NCBI GenBank assembly: GCA_937976375.1
Contig: CALJRU010000018.1
Location: 19,673-83,672, forward strand
From: an uncultured Peptococcaceae bacterium
Lineage (GTDB): Bacteria; Bacillota; Peptococcia; Peptococcales; Peptococcaceae
Direction: 5' to 3'
Length of the DNA: 64,000 nucleotides
Made by a program: the position numbers and the translations under genes. This document shows, one piece after another, positions 7,838-16,731 of the stretch (position 1 is its first letter; each line of letters begins with the position of its first letter). The notes beneath the pieces were generated by a model. The model made no database searches, was not told the DNA's origin, and saw only the letters and a list, made by a program, of their open reading frames with translations.

Positions 7838-9042
7838 CGTGATGCCTCCTTTATAAGAAGTTTGCGTTTGCCCGGATAAAGGGCGGTATGCTGCCCATCG
7901 CAAAGACTGCTGGTGACTTTTATGGCTGGATAAACGGCCTTGGCACGATGATACAGGGCTTCGGTGCAGTCTTTTTTGCACAAGGCTTGAATATGAAGCG
8001 TATCACTGGTGCGTTCGACACAAGTGTCAATCACCTCTGGCAGCGTAAAAAGGGCATCGTCGAGGGCATAGAGCAGTTTGCCATCCCCACCAATGCGAAA
8101 TGGCTGTGCAATGCGCTTAGTAACACTCTGGCAAGGGCAGGAATCCGCAAGGATGTGTGTGCGATCACCAGTGCGATAACGAATCAACGGCATGGCTGTC
8201 ATGCCAATGGTGGTGATCACCAGCTCGCCTTCCTGCCCATCGGGCAGCGGACGGCCAGCGTCGTCAACAATTTCTGCAATGATGTGATTTTCACGCACAT
8301 GCATGCCTTGAAAGGCCTGGCAAGTGATGGCACCACCCAAGCACATTTCTCGGGAGCCATAATGCGGATAAAGTGCAAATTGCTCGGAAAGAATGTCAAA
8401 CACGCCTTTCGGACAGGCATCGCCGGAAATCAGCGCCCGCGTCACACTCAAGGCCTCCCCCATGTAACGCGCCAGGCTGAGAAGCGGCACTGGAAAGCCG
8501 ATGTAACACTGCGGCTTGTGTGCAAGCACCAAGGCGCTCAATTCAGCATAGGTTTTACCCCAGCCTGCACACAGAGGATGCGCGCCTATTTTTTCAACAG
8601 CTTGTTTGATCAAATCACCCAAGCCCAAAGCACCCGAAAAAGGCATGGTAATAAGCACCGTATCTCCGGGCTGAGCCATTTCGCTGATACCGGCAGCAAA
8701 AAAATGAATGGTGTTAGAAACATCTTCAGCGGTGTAAAAGACGCGTTTTGCCTGAGCAATGGTCCCAGATGTTTGATCGGTGATGATGCGTGCAACATCC
8801 CCTTGTGACGTTAAAAGATAACGCGATGGCTTGACGGCAAGATCCTCTGCCGTTGTGAAGGGCAGGTTGGCAAGATCTGCCAAAGTTTCGAGATGATCAG
8901 GAAACTGTGTCTGTCCGTGGGCTCGCATGCGCTGAAGCACGTGGTTGAGCTTTCTCAGCTGAAGCTGTTCCAATGCCGATCGATCGAGGAAAGTCAAACC
9001 TTCCTGCTCCATGATATACGCATCGATGTGCGAACGTTTCAT
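7834..9042 (-). CDS. AMP-dependent CoA ligase-like protein (DVU_1553-type)
   Basis: A 402-residue member of the phenylacetate-CoA ligase/coenzyme F390 synthetase branch of the ANL superfamily. Visible core motifs are DQTSGTIAQAKRVFYT (nucleotide-binding loop), HYGSREMCLGG, and PLIRYRTGDRTHI near the hinge. Such enzymes adenylate a carboxylate and transfer it to a thiol, or attach AMP to a cofactor. The start overlaps the radical SAM stop by four bases and its own stop overlaps the TylF-like start. From memory the Desulfovibrio aldehyde oxidoreductase cluster carries the same gene type (DVU_1553). The substrate is unknown. Confidence 0.75.
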   Translation of the reverse strand: MKRSHIDAYIMEQEGLTFLDRSALEQLQLRKLNHVLQRMRAHGQTQFPDHLETLADLANLPFTTAEDLAVKPSRYLLTSQGDVARIITDQTSGTIAQAKRVFYTAEDVSNTIHFFAAGISEMAQPGDTVLITMPFSGALGLGDLIKQAVEKIGAHPLCAGWGKTYAELSALVLAHKPQCYIGFPVPLLSLARYMGEALSVTRALISGDACPKGVFDILSEQFALYPHYGSREMCLGGAITCQAFQGMHVRENHIIAEIVDDAGRPLPDGQEGELVITTIGMTAMPLIRYRTGDRTHILADSCPCQSVTKRIAQPFRIGGDGKLLYALDDALFTLPEVIDTCVERTSDTLHIQALCKKDCTEALYHRAKAVYPAIKVTSSLCDGQHTALYPGKRKLLIKEASR

Positions 9043-10355
9043 TTTCTATACAGCGCCTTTCCGTCAACATTAGTAAGATTGTAGGAACAAAATGGCACCA
9101 TGCCATAGGCACTGTCAACTTCGCAAATATAACAGCGCTGCAGGCGCTCTAAATCCAAATTCCAGGCATCCTGAAACACCATGCCGGAAACGGTGAAGGT
9201 GTTTTCGACCACTTTCTGCAAAAATTCATCCAAGGAAGAGGTCGCACTGTCATTGTCACAGCAGGAGACCTGGCCGCTCCATTGCTGCGCCACGGTGTCA
9301 CGGGTTTCGCTGCTTTGGCAGCAGCAACAGCCTTCACGCTTTGGCATGGCTTTTACACCCGATGCACTGCGTGTGTAGCTGGCGTGGAAGGAGCAATAAG
9401 GGCTTTCGGCGCCGCCGCCGGAAAAATCACTGATCTTCATCATGCCTTGGGTCTGCGCTTCAATGCGGCGCAGTACCGCTGGAATGGTCAATCGGCTTTG
9501 ATTTGGATCCATGCTGTTGCGTCCTAAAAACGACATTGGCTGGATATGCACACCACGCACATGAGGAGCATGGGCAAGTGCAAAGCGGATGATGTCACCC
9601 AAGACATGGTCGTTTACGCCTTTTGCCACCGTTGGCACCAGCACCACCGGCAAGCCGGAACGTTTGCAATTGTCGATGGCCCGCAGTTTTATATCTTTCA
9701 GCGGACGTCCGCGCAGCACGCGATAAATGTCATCGTCTAAGCCATCAAACTGCAAAAATACAGTCGATACCCCAGCCGCCGCTAAATAATCGGTATAGCC
9801 ATCTTCTTCTGCCAGGCGGACGCCATTGGTGTTGAGTTGGAAAAACTGGAACCCCTTGTCCTTGCCCAATGCAATAATATCGGCCAGATCGTTTCTCACC
9901 GTCGGCTCTCCGCCGGACAACTGAATATTATACGGACCGCCGTGCGCCATCAAATAATCGTAGGCACGGCCAATGTCTTCCAACGAAAGGTCCTTTTCTT
10001 CTTTTTCACCAGCAGAAGCAAAACACACCGGGCACGTCAGATTGCAGCGGTTGGTCAATTCCAAAAGTGTACAGCAGGTCGCCTGTTTATGATTGGTGCA
10101 TAAGCCGCAATCGTTTGGGCAGCCACGCGCTGCCTGCTTTGCAAAAGGCAGCACTGGCGGCGTATGATGATCTCGTGCAGCCCATTCGGCGTAGCTCGCC
10201 GCGTCGCCTTCCCAAATCAGAGTGCGCCATGAGCCATGCTCTGGGCACGTTTTTTCCAAATAAATGAACCCATCTTCGCCGATCACTTTATCGGCAGGAA
10301 GTTGCTGCAGGCACACAGGGCATACACTGACCGTTTTTCCAATAACATTTGACAT
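9039..10355 (-). CDS. trsS: TrsS-like radical SAM protein
   Basis: A 438-residue radical SAM enzyme. The 4Fe-4S/SAM motif is C104-x3-C108-x2-C111 in TNRCNLTCPVC, followed by QLSGGEPTVRNDL and QLNTNGVRL. The N-terminus is cysteine-rich (CPVC at 12-15; CPNDCGLC at 79-86), and a run of four adjacent cysteines (REGCCCCQ) lies near residue 350. The fold resembles the MoaA-like branch acting with molybdenum enzymes. Relatives called TrsS include selenoproteins, but this frame has no internal TGA, so it is a cysteine form. AGGAG precedes the ATG. Modification of a peptide or cofactor of Mop is inferred from context. Confidence 0.8.
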   Translation of the reverse strand: MSNVIGKTVSVCPVCLQQLPADKVIGEDGFIYLEKTCPEHGSWRTLIWEGDAASYAEWAARDHHTPPVLPFAKQAARGCPNDCGLCTNHKQATCCTLLELTNRCNLTCPVCFASAGEKEEKDLSLEDIGRAYDYLMAHGGPYNIQLSGGEPTVRNDLADIIALGKDKGFQFFQLNTNGVRLAEEDGYTDYLAAAGVSTVFLQFDGLDDDIYRVLRGRPLKDIKLRAIDNCKRSGLPVVLVPTVAKGVNDHVLGDIIRFALAHAPHVRGVHIQPMSFLGRNSMDPNQSRLTIPAVLRRIEAQTQGMMKISDFSGGGAESPYCSFHASYTRSASGVKAMPKREGCCCCQSSETRDTVAQQWSGQVSCCDNDSATSSLDEFLQKVVENTFTVSGMVFQDAWNLDLERLQRCYICEVDSAYGMVPFCSYNLTNVDGKALYRK

Positions 10356-10386
10356 GAATCCACACTCCTCTCACTTTCATGCGTGC

Positions 10387-10812
10387 TTACAGCATGGCGT
10401 GATCATCCAGCAGCGTCAAGCATTCCTCAAGGGTTGCCGCCATAACAATGGGACAGCGCTGGATCTTGTTGCGATTGTCGCCATCCAAAATCTGGTAACA
10501 CTCTGTGCCGCCATAGTCTGCCGTGTACTCTTTAAACCACTCGGTAAATTGCAGCGCCATCTCCCGATAATCGCCATGTGCAGTCTCATCATCGGCGCCT
10601 TTGGCTGCATAATAAGCAAGCAGGCAAGCGCCGCCGGTCAGGCAGCCGCATGTGTTCCCACTGCCGCCAATGCCGCCATTCAAACCTGCCAGAGCGCGTA
10701 TCAAATCGGGATTGCTTTTTCCTTGGGCGTCAAGCACGAGACGCATCAAAATTTGTGCACAATCATATCCCTGCTCGTAAAGCGCCAGCATATCATCTAA
10801 ATAATCGCTCAT
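10387..10812 (-). CDS. C-GCAxxG-C-C family protein (DVU_1555-type)
   Basis: A 141-residue protein with the cysteine/glycine pattern of the C_GCAxxG_C_C family: a lone Cys at 18 (GYDCAQ), then TCGCLTGGAC at 54-63, and Cys again near the end (QRCPIV, EECL). The family is widespread in anaerobes and thought to bind a metal or redox centre, with no proven role. I chose the ATG at 10812, four bases past the methyltransferase stop, over one at 10830 that would overlap that gene. A paralogue is encoded at 24511-24915, at the other end of the molybdenum locus. Confidence 0.8.
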   Translation of the reverse strand: MSDYLDDMLALYEQGYDCAQILMRLVLDAQGKSNPDLIRALAGLNGGIGGSGNTCGCLTGGACLLAYYAAKGADDETAHGDYREMALQFTEWFKEYTADYGGTECYQILDGDNRNKIQRCPIVMAATLEECLTLLDDHAML

Positions 10813-10816
10813 CGGT

Positions 10817-11323
10817 TCACATCCTTTCACAAATCATGAGAATATAGGACAGTCCTTTGCCGGTTGGCACGTTGTCTTCCTTCCACAATGCTTCTAAATA
10901 ATAGGCTTTCCATTCCTCGCTGAGGTCTTCAATATGTCGGCAGGCAAAACCTGCTGCGCGAACATCGCCCAGTAAGGCCACAACATCGCTGCACACATCA
11001 GAAAATGCCAACTTTCCGCCTTTTTTAAGCATACGGGCCGCTTCTTTCAAAGCAAGTGGAACATCACCGCTGGCATAAAAGCTGCACTCACTGATGATGC
11101 CATCAAAACTTTCATCTGCATAAGGCGCATGGAGGTAATCGCCGCTGGTCACATCTTGTGCAGGGTTTAAATCGATGCCTTCCGCTTCATAGCCCAAGGT
11201 TTTCAATAAGCGAACGGTTTGGCCATCGCCGGCACCCATATCGAGCACGCGCGCACCTGCAGGCAAAAATGACAGTTCCATGAGATAACGGCTGTGCGCC
11301 TCGCCGCCAACATGCCCGTTCAT
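10817..11323 (-). CDS. trsM: TrsM-like SAM methyltransferase (DVU_1556-type)
   Basis: A compact 168-residue class I methyltransferase. The SAM-binding motif is VLDMGAGDGQTVRLL (residues 26-40), followed by an acidic residue at the end of strand two (EGIDLNP) and FDGIISECSFY. The length is short for the fold, leaving no large cap domain, so a small or protein-bound substrate is likely. It overlaps the upstream redox gene by four bases (ATGA). Its placement beside a radical SAM gene and a C-GCAxxG-C-C gene recalls the TrsS/TrsM pair near Desulfovibrio aldehyde oxidoreductase; that naming is from memory. Confidence 0.75.
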   Translation of the reverse strand: MNGHVGGEAHSRYLMELSFLPAGARVLDMGAGDGQTVRLLKTLGYEAEGIDLNPAQDVTSGDYLHAPYADESFDGIISECSFYASGDVPLALKEAARMLKKGGKLAFSDVCSDVVALLGDVRAAGFACRHIEDLSEEWKAYYLEALWKEDNVPTGKGLSYILMICERM

Positions 11324-11538
11324 TTGTCCTCCAATGCTTTTTCTACCGAAAGCACTTTCCCGAGCGCCAGTTCTTCAGGCACATAAACGAACCCACAAAC
11401 AGGACATACTGGCAACTCTACAGGAAAGCCATTGTCAAGATAGGTAAACTTGGCCTTGCCTTTTTCCAGCGGCACCCCACATTTTTTGCACATGAGCTTG
11501 CCCTCAGGGTCAATGGTGTAATAATTTTTTTCTGCCAT
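11320..11538 (-). CDS. Small four-cysteine redox protein (DVU_1557-type)
   Basis: A 72-residue protein with two CxxC knuckles (C17-x2-C20 and C45-x2-C48), a rubredoxin- or zinc-ribbon-like arrangement. The C-terminal tail is charged and helical (LALGKVLSVEKALEDK). It sits 11 bases after the dicluster oxidoreductase and overlaps trsM by four bases. It could bind one Fe or Zn and shuttle electrons for the neighbours, or act as a structural adaptor. Which metal it holds cannot be read from sequence. Confidence 0.75.
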   Translation of the reverse strand: MAEKNYYTIDPEGKLMCKKCGVPLEKGKAKFTYLDNGFPVELPVCPVCGFVYVPEELALGKVLSVEKALEDK

Positions 11539-11549
11539 GATAGCCTCCT

Positions 11550-13838
11550 CTATTCGCGCGGTGCGATCCCCATACGATGGCTATAAGCACCCACAACGAG
11601 ATACCCGTTCTCTGTTTCTTTATATTTCACCCAAATGGTGACATTGCCCAAACGGGCACGTGTAATAGAAATGCCGGTTTCTTCATCGAGAATCGCTTCA
11701 TCAGTTTCGCGAAGCGCTGTCAGCACTTGCGCCACATCGCTTTTCAAAATCATGCGATCATCCATGATGTGCAGCGCTTCCGGTGTGTACTCAATATCAA
11801 AAGGAACATCCAACAAGGCAAAATCCTCCTTCCACAGCTCACTGAGAAGCTGTTGTTTTAAGCCAAGACGATTGTATCGTTTCTGGCTAATGTCCGGGCA
11901 ATGATCGGCACTGGTTCCGTAGACAAGTTCCAGAATATGCATGGATTCCCGTCCCTGGCGTGCAAAACGATCACGACATGCCATGCAGTACGTCAAATAC
12001 GGTGCATCTGACCGCGACAAACACATATCTGTCATTTCATGAGCCACTTCACGATTGGCGTACTGTGTCAACCCGCCATAGCCGCAGCAAGGCGAAGCAT
12101 CGCCATCATAAACTGTTGGCTGAATGTCACAATGCAGTTGCTCTGCAAGATGACGGATGGACTGCTGCGTGGCTGCATCACCTCTGGCTCCGCAGCTGTC
12201 ATGAAGGGCCACCACACGCGTCGCACCGTCAGCCGCACGATCCGGCAGGCCGATCTCCTCGAGCACCTGCCAAATGCCTATGGTTGGCGCGGACGCAAAG
12301 GCAGCCAGTGTTTTCTGACACGTTGGGCAGGCACATATGATGGTTGGATTGCCCAATGTCTGTAGAGCGTCTTTCAAAAGTGCCTGGGTTTTCTTGAACA
12401 TTTCTGTTCTTCCTGCCCAATCTGCAATGATGCCGCAACAGCCAAGAATCAACGCCACACCGCCATCCAATCGTTCACACAAGTCATTGTATGCAGCACG
12501 AACCGTCGCCGGCGCAATGGCCGACATTTGACAGCCCGGAAAGAACACATACTTACAGGTGTCATACCCCACCGCTGGACGCGCCAGGAAGGCTTCACTA
12601 TTGGAAAACATCATATCCATCAGCGCAAATTCGTGCGGTGCCAGAGGCATTTTCCCTGTTTCAACCATATTTTGCCGTGCTAAGTGACAAACCTCGGCCA
12701 TGTCGAAGCCATTTGGGCACACCACCTTACACTGACCACACAAGCTGCAGGCATTGATGGGTTTATTCATCACATGATCGCCCATGATGATGGACACATT
12801 ATTGTAAATTTCTCGCGTGAGACTGCGCGGGAATTTTTTATAATGCTGCAAGTAAGGACATGCCTTGATGCATTCATCACAATGGCATTGAATACAGCGG
12901 GATGCTTCTCGTACGGCTTCTTCTTTCGTATAAATTTCCTGGCATACAACCTGATTGGTCGCTTCTACCCCATCAAGGGATGTAAACAGTCGCGTTGATA
13001 CGGCGCCTTCTTCGCCGCGTGTATTGGACGGATGCAGTTTCTGGGCAAGGCGATCCACCGTCAGCGCTGCTTTTTTGGCGCCAAAGGCGCTGTCCAGCAC
13101 GCCATTTGTCGTGCCACACACCAAAGATGCAGCTTCCAGATACATCAGCGCCTGATCGGGAACGGCTCCTGGCAGACAATCCTGAACAACCGCCATGCTG
13201 GCACATACTACATCGTTTTTTTGCTTGAGTGCATCCAATAAGGCTGGCGTCAGCTGTTCCTTAAAATGAAACTGAACATCCATCTTTGCCAGTGTATCCT
13301 GTGTATGCTGCACAGTCTCTGCGCTTGCGAAAGCAGTTCCCACAGATAACCACTCACTGGCGTCATTTTCTGCACAATAAACAGACAACGGATAATTTTT
13401 CTTTTCCAGTTCTCCTAAAAGAAAGAGCACAAATAGGCCGCTGCCAACGATGGCTACGGTTTTTTTCTTTTTCATGCGCAAACCGCGGTGCATTTTCTCA
13501 GGGTTGCCATAGGTGATAATCGCCCGTTCCAAATGCCCGATCGCGATCCCCTCACCCAATTCATTGAGCTTGCAGGCATTTTCGCATGGTGCCTCACAGC
13601 CTTCCGCAAGAAGAGGGGGAAATGGCGTATTTTTCGCATACAAAGCATATGCTTTGTCAAAGTCGTCTTTTGCAAGAGCGGCTAAAATATCTTTTATATC
13701 CAGTTTCAATGGACAGGCGGCATTACAATAGGCTGGCTCTTCATGAATGCAAAGCTGTTCACGGGCTGCCAGTTCTTCTTTAGAAAACATTTGTTTTTGT
13801 CGATACACATGGGTTGACGCGCGTTCATCAATCGTCAT
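11550..13838 (-). CDS. Pyridine-nucleotide-disulfide oxidoreductase-like/4Fe-4S dicluster protein
   Basis: A 762-residue multidomain protein. N-terminal cysteines (CNAACPLKLDI; GCEAPCENACKL) match the 4Fe-4S domain of GltD/dihydropyrimidine dehydrogenase. A degenerate dinucleotide fold follows (VAIVGSGLFVLFLLGEL), then two ferredoxin-type clusters (CIQCHCDECIKACP and CSLCGQCKVVCP). Next come two CCG-type units as in HdrD (GCQMSAIAP...LGCCG; HDSCGAR...CCGYGG), and a C-terminal domain of unknown fold. It lies directly downstream of mop and is the likely electron partner of the aldehyde oxidoreductase. The first glycine motif is weak, so NAD(P)/FAD binding there is doubtful. Confidence 0.8.
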   Translation of the reverse strand: MTIDERASTHVYRQKQMFSKEELAAREQLCIHEEPAYCNAACPLKLDIKDILAALAKDDFDKAYALYAKNTPFPPLLAEGCEAPCENACKLNELGEGIAIGHLERAIITYGNPEKMHRGLRMKKKKTVAIVGSGLFVLFLLGELEKKNYPLSVYCAENDASEWLSVGTAFASAETVQHTQDTLAKMDVQFHFKEQLTPALLDALKQKNDVVCASMAVVQDCLPGAVPDQALMYLEAASLVCGTTNGVLDSAFGAKKAALTVDRLAQKLHPSNTRGEEGAVSTRLFTSLDGVEATNQVVCQEIYTKEEAVREASRCIQCHCDECIKACPYLQHYKKFPRSLTREIYNNVSIIMGDHVMNKPINACSLCGQCKVVCPNGFDMAEVCHLARQNMVETGKMPLAPHEFALMDMMFSNSEAFLARPAVGYDTCKYVFFPGCQMSAIAPATVRAAYNDLCERLDGGVALILGCCGIIADWAGRTEMFKKTQALLKDALQTLGNPTIICACPTCQKTLAAFASAPTIGIWQVLEEIGLPDRAADGATRVVALHDSCGARGDAATQQSIRHLAEQLHCDIQPTVYDGDASPCCGYGGLTQYANREVAHEMTDMCLSRSDAPYLTYCMACRDRFARQGRESMHILELVYGTSADHCPDISQKRYNRLGLKQQLLSELWKEDFALLDVPFDIEYTPEALHIMDDRMILKSDVAQVLTALRETDEAILDEETGISITRARLGNVTIWVKYKETENGYLVVGAYSHRMGIAPRE

Positions 13839-13874
13839 TGGAAACGCCCCCTTTGCATAGATAATAAAGTGAAA

Positions 13875-13892
13875 GAGGCGGTTACCCGCCTC
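13875..13892 (-). terminator. GC-rich hairpin between mop and its accessory genes
   Basis: GAGGCGG (13875-13881) pairs with CCGCCTC (13886-13892). On the minus strand it is followed by a broken T-rich stretch. It probably attenuates rather than ends readthrough, allowing mop to be made in excess over the accessory proteins. Confidence 0.55.
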
Positions 13893-13928
13893 CTTCAGTG
13901 TATCACAGTTTATTTTTCAGTAAAATAT

Positions 13929-16673
13929 TTAGTTCAACGCATCCAGTGCTGCCTTCACAACATCAGGTGTTGCCGGAACCTGAGTGATGCGTGCGCCGGT
14001 AGCGTTGTAAATAGCATTGAGAATAGCAGGATGTGGTGCATCCAATGGTGCTTCACCGCAACCAGCTGCACCATATGGTCCATTTGGACGTGGAGTCTGT
14101 ACATAGTGCAGTTCAATGTCATCTGGAACATCCTTTGGATAAGGAATGCCGCACTTCAGCAAGGTGGTATCTTTTTCCAGATCCTCGAAGTTTTCGGACA
14201 ATGCCAGACCAATCCCTTGAGCCAAGCCGCCATAGAAGCTCCCATCAACAAGCAGCTTGTTCATGATGGTACCAACATCGGCCACGCAGGTGAATTTTTC
14301 TACAGTAACTTTACCGGTTTCGGTATCAACGCAAACTTCTGGCAAGAACAGTGTGTACATGTAAACACTGAATGGATCACCCTGAGCCGTAGCCTGATCA
14401 ATTGGTCGATCTGCGCAAGCAGTTGCAACCCATTGTCCCAGCACTTTGGTTTCGATGCCATCGGCAACCATTTCATCATAGGTGCGATAGGTGCCGTCGT
14501 CTTTCTTCATGGCTGACAGTAAGTTTTCAGCAGCGAGGCGGCAAGCATTGCCTGTCATAACCTGAGAACGGGAACCGCCTGCAGGGCCAGAGTTTGGCGT
14601 CACCTTAGTGTCGTTCATCACAAGGCGAATCTGTTCTGGTTTGATGCCAGCCTGACGCAGTGTTTCGTGCGCACTGACCAAGGTCCCCATATCAGCGCCC
14701 TGGCCGTGGTCTTCCCAGGAAACGTACATTGTTACAGTGCCGTCTGGGTTCAATTCTGCGTAAGCCTGAGAACTGTCTACGCCGTCAAGCCCACTGCCAT
14801 AAACACCGCTGGCCACACCAATGCCGTATTTATAGCGGCCATCGGAGGCTGCATTCTTTTCTGCAACACGTTTCTTGCCAGCTTCGTAAAGTGGACGTGC
14901 CACTTTGTACATTTCTTCCAAGCAATAAACATCTGGTTCGTAACCGGTAGGAATCGTGGAATGTTCAGATTCTTTGTAGCAGTTCAATTCACGGATGTCG
15001 AATGGATCCATGCCCATTTTTGCTGCAAGCACATCCATGGCAATTTCGGAACCCATAAAGGACTGTGGAGAACCATAACCACGGAATGCAGAGCCCCATG
15101 CATGGTTGGTAAATACCGTCTGGCTCTTATTGCGAATGGTAGGAATATGATAACCAGCCCCAACGAATTGGCTGAGACGATGCGTCAAGAGATCACCAAA
15201 TTCGGAGTATGGACCGTGGTCAATGTAGTTGTCGCCCCACAGGCCAAGCAGCTTCCCATTTTCATCTGCTGCCAATTTAATGTGCATGAAAGCAGGGGAA
15301 CGTTTGCCAGTGTAGGTGATGTTCTGATACATATTGAACACCAAAGATACTGGACGCTGGCATACCAATGCAGCAACCCCCAAAATGGCTTCGTTGGTTG
15401 GTGAGAATTTATAGCCAAATGTCCCGCCAGTATGGTTTTGTACGAGACGCAGTTTTTCCATTGGAACACCAATCCCGTCGGCGATCATTGGCATGTGCAA
15501 ATGGAGGCCAATGGACTTGGAGTGGATGGTCAGCATGCCATCTTCATCAATGTAAGCATAGCCGCAGTCTGGTTCGAGATGCAAATGTGGCTGACGAGAG
15601 CAATAGGATTCAATTTCAACCACATTTGGCGCAGAGTCGAAATCAAAATCTGGCCCCTTGATGCAGTTGGTTTCATAGTAAGCATTTGGTGTTCCAGGAT
15701 GAATTTCGATGGCATCTTCTGCAATGGCATCCATCGCATTCATGTATGCTGGCAGTTCTTCAATATCTACTTTGACGGCATCTGCAGCAGCACGTGCATG
15801 TTCTTCAGTATCTGCTGCAACGATGGCGATAGCATCACCAAATTGGAAAATCTTTTCATCGCAAAGGATTGGACGATCCCAGCCGTCGCACTTATTGTTC
15901 AACGGTAGCATGACAAGACCATTGATGCGGTTTTTGCCAGGAACATCTTTTGCCGTGATTACCTTAAATACGCCAGGCATTTTTTCTGCTTCGGATGTGT
16001 CGACACCTTTGAGCAAAGCATGGCTGACCTGTGCCTGTACAAGAGCGAGTCGCAAGGTATCCTTTGGCATCTTGAGCGCGTCGTCTGCACCGAAGTCCCA
16101 AGTACCGGTGACCTTCTGCGCTGCAGATGGGCGAATGTAGTTTGTACCAACGATCGAATCACCAGTTGGTTTGAATACAAGATCTTCTTTCGTGATTTCG
16201 CCGCGAATAACGCGTGCTGCATCCATAACTGCATCCACAAGTGGTTTATACCCTGTGCAGCGGCACAGATTGCGATTCTTTTGGAACCAATCGCGCACTT
16301 CTTCACGGGTTGGATTTGGGTTGTTATCCAGCAGCACTTTCGAAGTCATAATAAAACCAGGGGAGCAGAAACCACATTGTGCGCAGCCATGAGCCATCCA
16401 TGCAACCTGCAGTGGATGCATGTCACTCAATGTGCCAATGCCTTCAATGGTCGTGATTTCAGCATTGTCTGGCAGACGGGTCAGTTTTGTAATGCAGGCA
16501 CGGGTTACCTTGCCATCAACAATGACGTTGCAGGCACCGCAGTGACCCTGACCGCAACCAATCTTGCAGCCTGTAAGCAGAAGACGCTCACGCAGGAAAC
16601 TGGCCAGCGTTTCGCCGTCTTCTACAACGACTTGACGCGCTACGCCATTGACAATAAATGTACGTTTAATCAT
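13929..16673 (-). CDS. mop: Molybdopterin-dependent aldehyde oxidoreductase (Mop)
   Basis: A 914-residue xanthine oxidase-family enzyme, close throughout to Desulfovibrio gigas aldehyde oxidoreductase (907 residues). The plant-type 2Fe-2S cluster ligands are C40, C45, C48 and C60; the second cluster uses C100, C103, C137 and C139. The numbering matches the D. gigas enzyme as I remember it. The molybdenum domains show GGTFGYKFSP, RGYGSPQS and GGSRSQVMTGNA, and the active-site glutamate is E874 in GAAGCGEAPL. It should oxidise aldehydes to acids with molybdopterin cytosine dinucleotide, without FAD. The ATG at 16673 is preceded by GGAGGGA. Confidence 0.95.
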   Translation of the reverse strand: MIKRTFIVNGVARQVVVEDGETLASFLRERLLLTGCKIGCGQGHCGACNVIVDGKVTRACITKLTRLPDNAEITTIEGIGTLSDMHPLQVAWMAHGCAQCGFCSPGFIMTSKVLLDNNPNPTREEVRDWFQKNRNLCRCTGYKPLVDAVMDAARVIRGEITKEDLVFKPTGDSIVGTNYIRPSAAQKVTGTWDFGADDALKMPKDTLRLALVQAQVSHALLKGVDTSEAEKMPGVFKVITAKDVPGKNRINGLVMLPLNNKCDGWDRPILCDEKIFQFGDAIAIVAADTEEHARAAADAVKVDIEELPAYMNAMDAIAEDAIEIHPGTPNAYYETNCIKGPDFDFDSAPNVVEIESYCSRQPHLHLEPDCGYAYIDEDGMLTIHSKSIGLHLHMPMIADGIGVPMEKLRLVQNHTGGTFGYKFSPTNEAILGVAALVCQRPVSLVFNMYQNITYTGKRSPAFMHIKLAADENGKLLGLWGDNYIDHGPYSEFGDLLTHRLSQFVGAGYHIPTIRNKSQTVFTNHAWGSAFRGYGSPQSFMGSEIAMDVLAAKMGMDPFDIRELNCYKESEHSTIPTGYEPDVYCLEEMYKVARPLYEAGKKRVAEKNAASDGRYKYGIGVASGVYGSGLDGVDSSQAYAELNPDGTVTMYVSWEDHGQGADMGTLVSAHETLRQAGIKPEQIRLVMNDTKVTPNSGPAGGSRSQVMTGNACRLAAENLLSAMKKDDGTYRTYDEMVADGIETKVLGQWVATACADRPIDQATAQGDPFSVYMYTLFLPEVCVDTETGKVTVEKFTCVADVGTIMNKLLVDGSFYGGLAQGIGLALSENFEDLEKDTTLLKCGIPYPKDVPDDIELHYVQTPRPNGPYGAAGCGEAPLDAPHPAILNAIYNATGARITQVPATPDVVKAALDALN

Positions 16674-16731
16674 TTGGAAGTCCCTCCTCTAAATTTTGTT
16701 CTGCTACATTGTTCGATCTCTCATGACAGAA

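Noticed and set aside
7888..8808. Plus-strand frame of 306 codons
   Set aside because: Antisense to the AMP-ligase gene, whose motifs are clear; a frame shadow of G/C-richer coding DNA.
9039..10355. Selenocysteine in the TrsS-like protein
   Set aside because: Some relatives are selenoproteins, but this frame has no internal TGA; all such positions are cysteine.
14667..15404. Plus-strand frame of 245 codons inside mop
   Set aside because: Antisense to conserved Mop domains; no ribosome site and Cys/His/Phe composition typical of a shadow.
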